Source: Candidatus Omnitrophota bacterium
Lineage (GTDB): Bacteria > Omnitrophota > Gorgyraeia > Gygaellales > Profunditerraquicolaceae
Reading direction: 5' to 3'
Assembly (NCBI GenBank): GCA_026387555.1
Contig: JAPLLM010000131.1
Coordinates: 1-12,720, forward strand
Length of the DNA stretch: 12,720 bases
How positions within the stretch are numbered: position 1 is the first letter of the stretch; each line of letters starts with the position of its first letter. The position numbers were made by a program, and so were the translations under genes. The notes under the pieces were generated by a model. It did no database searches, was not told the origin of the DNA, and saw nothing but the letters and a program-made list of their open reading frames with translations. Of the stretch, positions 11,705-12,720 are shown in pieces.

Positions 11705-12720
11705 AACGGATTTAGATACGTTAAGGCATTCTTGTTCGCACATCATGGCTCAAGCGGTAAAAGAGCTCTGGCCGAAGGCGCGCCTTGGTATCGGCCCGTC
11801 AATCGAAGACGGTTTTTACTATGACTTTGACAAAAAAGAGCCGTTTACCGACGAGGATCTGGTAAAGATCGAGAAAAAGATGCGCGAGATCATTGCCAAG
11901 AACGAACCTTTTATCCGCGAAGAGCTCCCTAAGGCAGAAGCGCTGAAACTTTTTAAAAAACTTAAAGAGTCCTACAAGGAAGAGCTGATCGCAAATATTC
12001 CGGAGGAGACTGTTTCGATATATAAAACCGGCAATGATTTTACTGATCTTTGCCGCGGGCCGCATATAAAGTCCACCGGCGAAGTAAAGGCCTTTAAATT
12101 ACTCTCCGTCGCCGGCGCGTATTGGCACGGACTCGAGACGAACCCTATGTTGCAGAGGATTTACGCCACTTGTTTTGAAAATCAGAAACAACTTGATGAG
12201 TATTTATCGAATCTGGAAGAAGCCAAGAAGCGTGACCACAGAAAATTGGGCCCGGCTTTGGAGCTTTTTGATATTTATCACGAAGAAGCAGGCGCGGGTT
12301 TGGTTTTTTATCACCCCAAGGGCGCAATACTGCGTAAAATTATCGAAGATTATGAGAAGGAAGAGCATTTAAGGCGCGGATATCAGCTCGTAATCACCCC
12401 GCATATCATGCGGGCCGAGCTCTGGAAGACCTCCGGACACTACGATTATTATAAAGAGAACATGTACACCTTTAAAATCGAAGAGCGGGAGTTTGTTTTA
12501 AAGCCGATGAACTGCCCGGGCCATATTTTAATTTACAAATCTAAAATGCATAGCTACAAAGACCTGCCGCTGCGTCTCTTTGAGCTGGGCACGGTCTACC
12601 GCCATGAAAAAGCCGGTGTTTTGCACGGGCTTTTACGCGTGCGCGGGTTCACTCAAGATGATGCGCATATTTTTTGCTTACCCGAGCAGCTGCGCGCCGA
12701 GATCAAAGGCGTTATAGATT
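11697..12720 (+). CDS. thrS: Threonyl-tRNA synthetase lacking the TGS domain (cut by window edge)
   Basis: Charges tRNA-Thr and edits Ser-tRNA-Thr. 341 residues are visible before the right edge. The editing domain starts at once with HSCSH (11-15) and continues to CRGPH (119-123), the residues for serine hydrolysis; then AGAYWHG, MLQRIY, RDHRKLG, and the class II core with MNCPGH (271-276; zinc ligand Cys273), YRHEKAGVLHGLLRVRGFTQ (301-320; zinc ligand His310) and DDAHIFC. Bacterial ThrRS usually begins with a TGS domain of about 60 residues, which is missing; upstream DNA in this frame overlaps cpaF. The ATG at 11697 lies inside the cpaF end, so translation is probably coupled. Confidence 0.95.
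   Translation, partial: MNKTDLDTLRHSCSHIMAQAVKELWPKARLGIGPSIEDGFYYDFDKKEPFTDEDLVKIEKKMREIIAKNEPFIREELPKAEALKLFKKLKESYKEELIANIPEETVSIYKTGNDFTDLCRGPHIKSTGEVKAFKLLSVAGAYWHGLETNPMLQRIYATCFENQKQLDEYLSNLEEAKKRDHRKLGPALELFDIYHEEAGAGLVFYHPKGAILRKIIEDYEKEEHLRRGYQLVITPHIMRAELWKTSGHYDYYKENMYTFKIEEREFVLKPMNCPGHILIYKSKMHSYKDLPLRLFELGTVYRHEKAGVLHGLLRVRGFTQDDAHIFCLPEQLRAEIKGVID

Noticed and set aside
1..12720. CRISPR array, toxin-antitoxin pair, insertion sequence, phage or biosynthetic cluster
   Set aside because: No regular direct repeats with spacers, no transposase, and no accessory gene sets were seen; all frames of size fit known core families or their shadows.

Overview
The window is a bacterial chromosome segment around the replication origin, made almost entirely of conserved housekeeping genes. 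Two gene arms diverge from about 3532-3771. On the minus strand, reading leftward, lie dnaA, dnaN, a DUF721/DciA-like gene and the 5' part of gyrB. On the plus strand, reading rightward, lie rpmH, yidD, yidC, a one-domain Jag_N protein, parA, parB, ndk, yicC, gmk, rpoZ and coaC, then three tRNA genes (Cys, Leu, Val), a CpaF/TadA-type ATPase and the 5' part of thrS. This divergence, the divergent sigma70-type promoters and a good DnaA box all point to oriC in or beside the dnaA-rpmH gap, with both arms read co-directionally with replication.

The YidC has a large periplasmic domain, which suggests a diderm bacterium of medium GC content. Gene order and protein style suggest an uncultured lineage; an Omnitrophota-like or related candidate phylum is my guess, not something proved here. 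The right arm is tightly packed: rpmH/yidD, yidC/jag, parA/parB, parB/ndk, ndk/yicC and yicC/gmk are all joined by 1- or 4-nt stop-start overlaps, and cpaF/thrS by 8 nt. The genes cover replication initiation and the clamp (dnaA, dnaN, DUF721, gyrB), chromosome segregation (parA, parB), membrane protein insertion (yidC, yidD), nucleotide metabolism (ndk, gmk), RNA polymerase (rpoZ), CoA synthesis (coaC) and translation (rpmH, tRNAs, thrS).

I do not see a convincing new defence, mobile or biosynthetic system. What is unusual is a run of missing or shortened parts in a usually conserved neighbourhood. recF is absent between dnaN and DUF721, and rnpA is absent between rpmH and yidD. Jag is reduced to its N-terminal domain. 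parA is split by an out-of-frame deletion of roughly 13 nt, and yicC has lost about 50 central codons and its frame. CoaC stands without CoaB and ends inside a two-unit palindromic repeat. ThrRS lacks its TGS domain. YidC has Tyr where the groove arginine is expected. Some of these may be assembly errors (parA and yicC above all); others look like true lineage traits. The dnaA-dnaN gap also holds a hairpin whose loop is a run of TAA/TAG triplets, a candidate origin-unwinding element.
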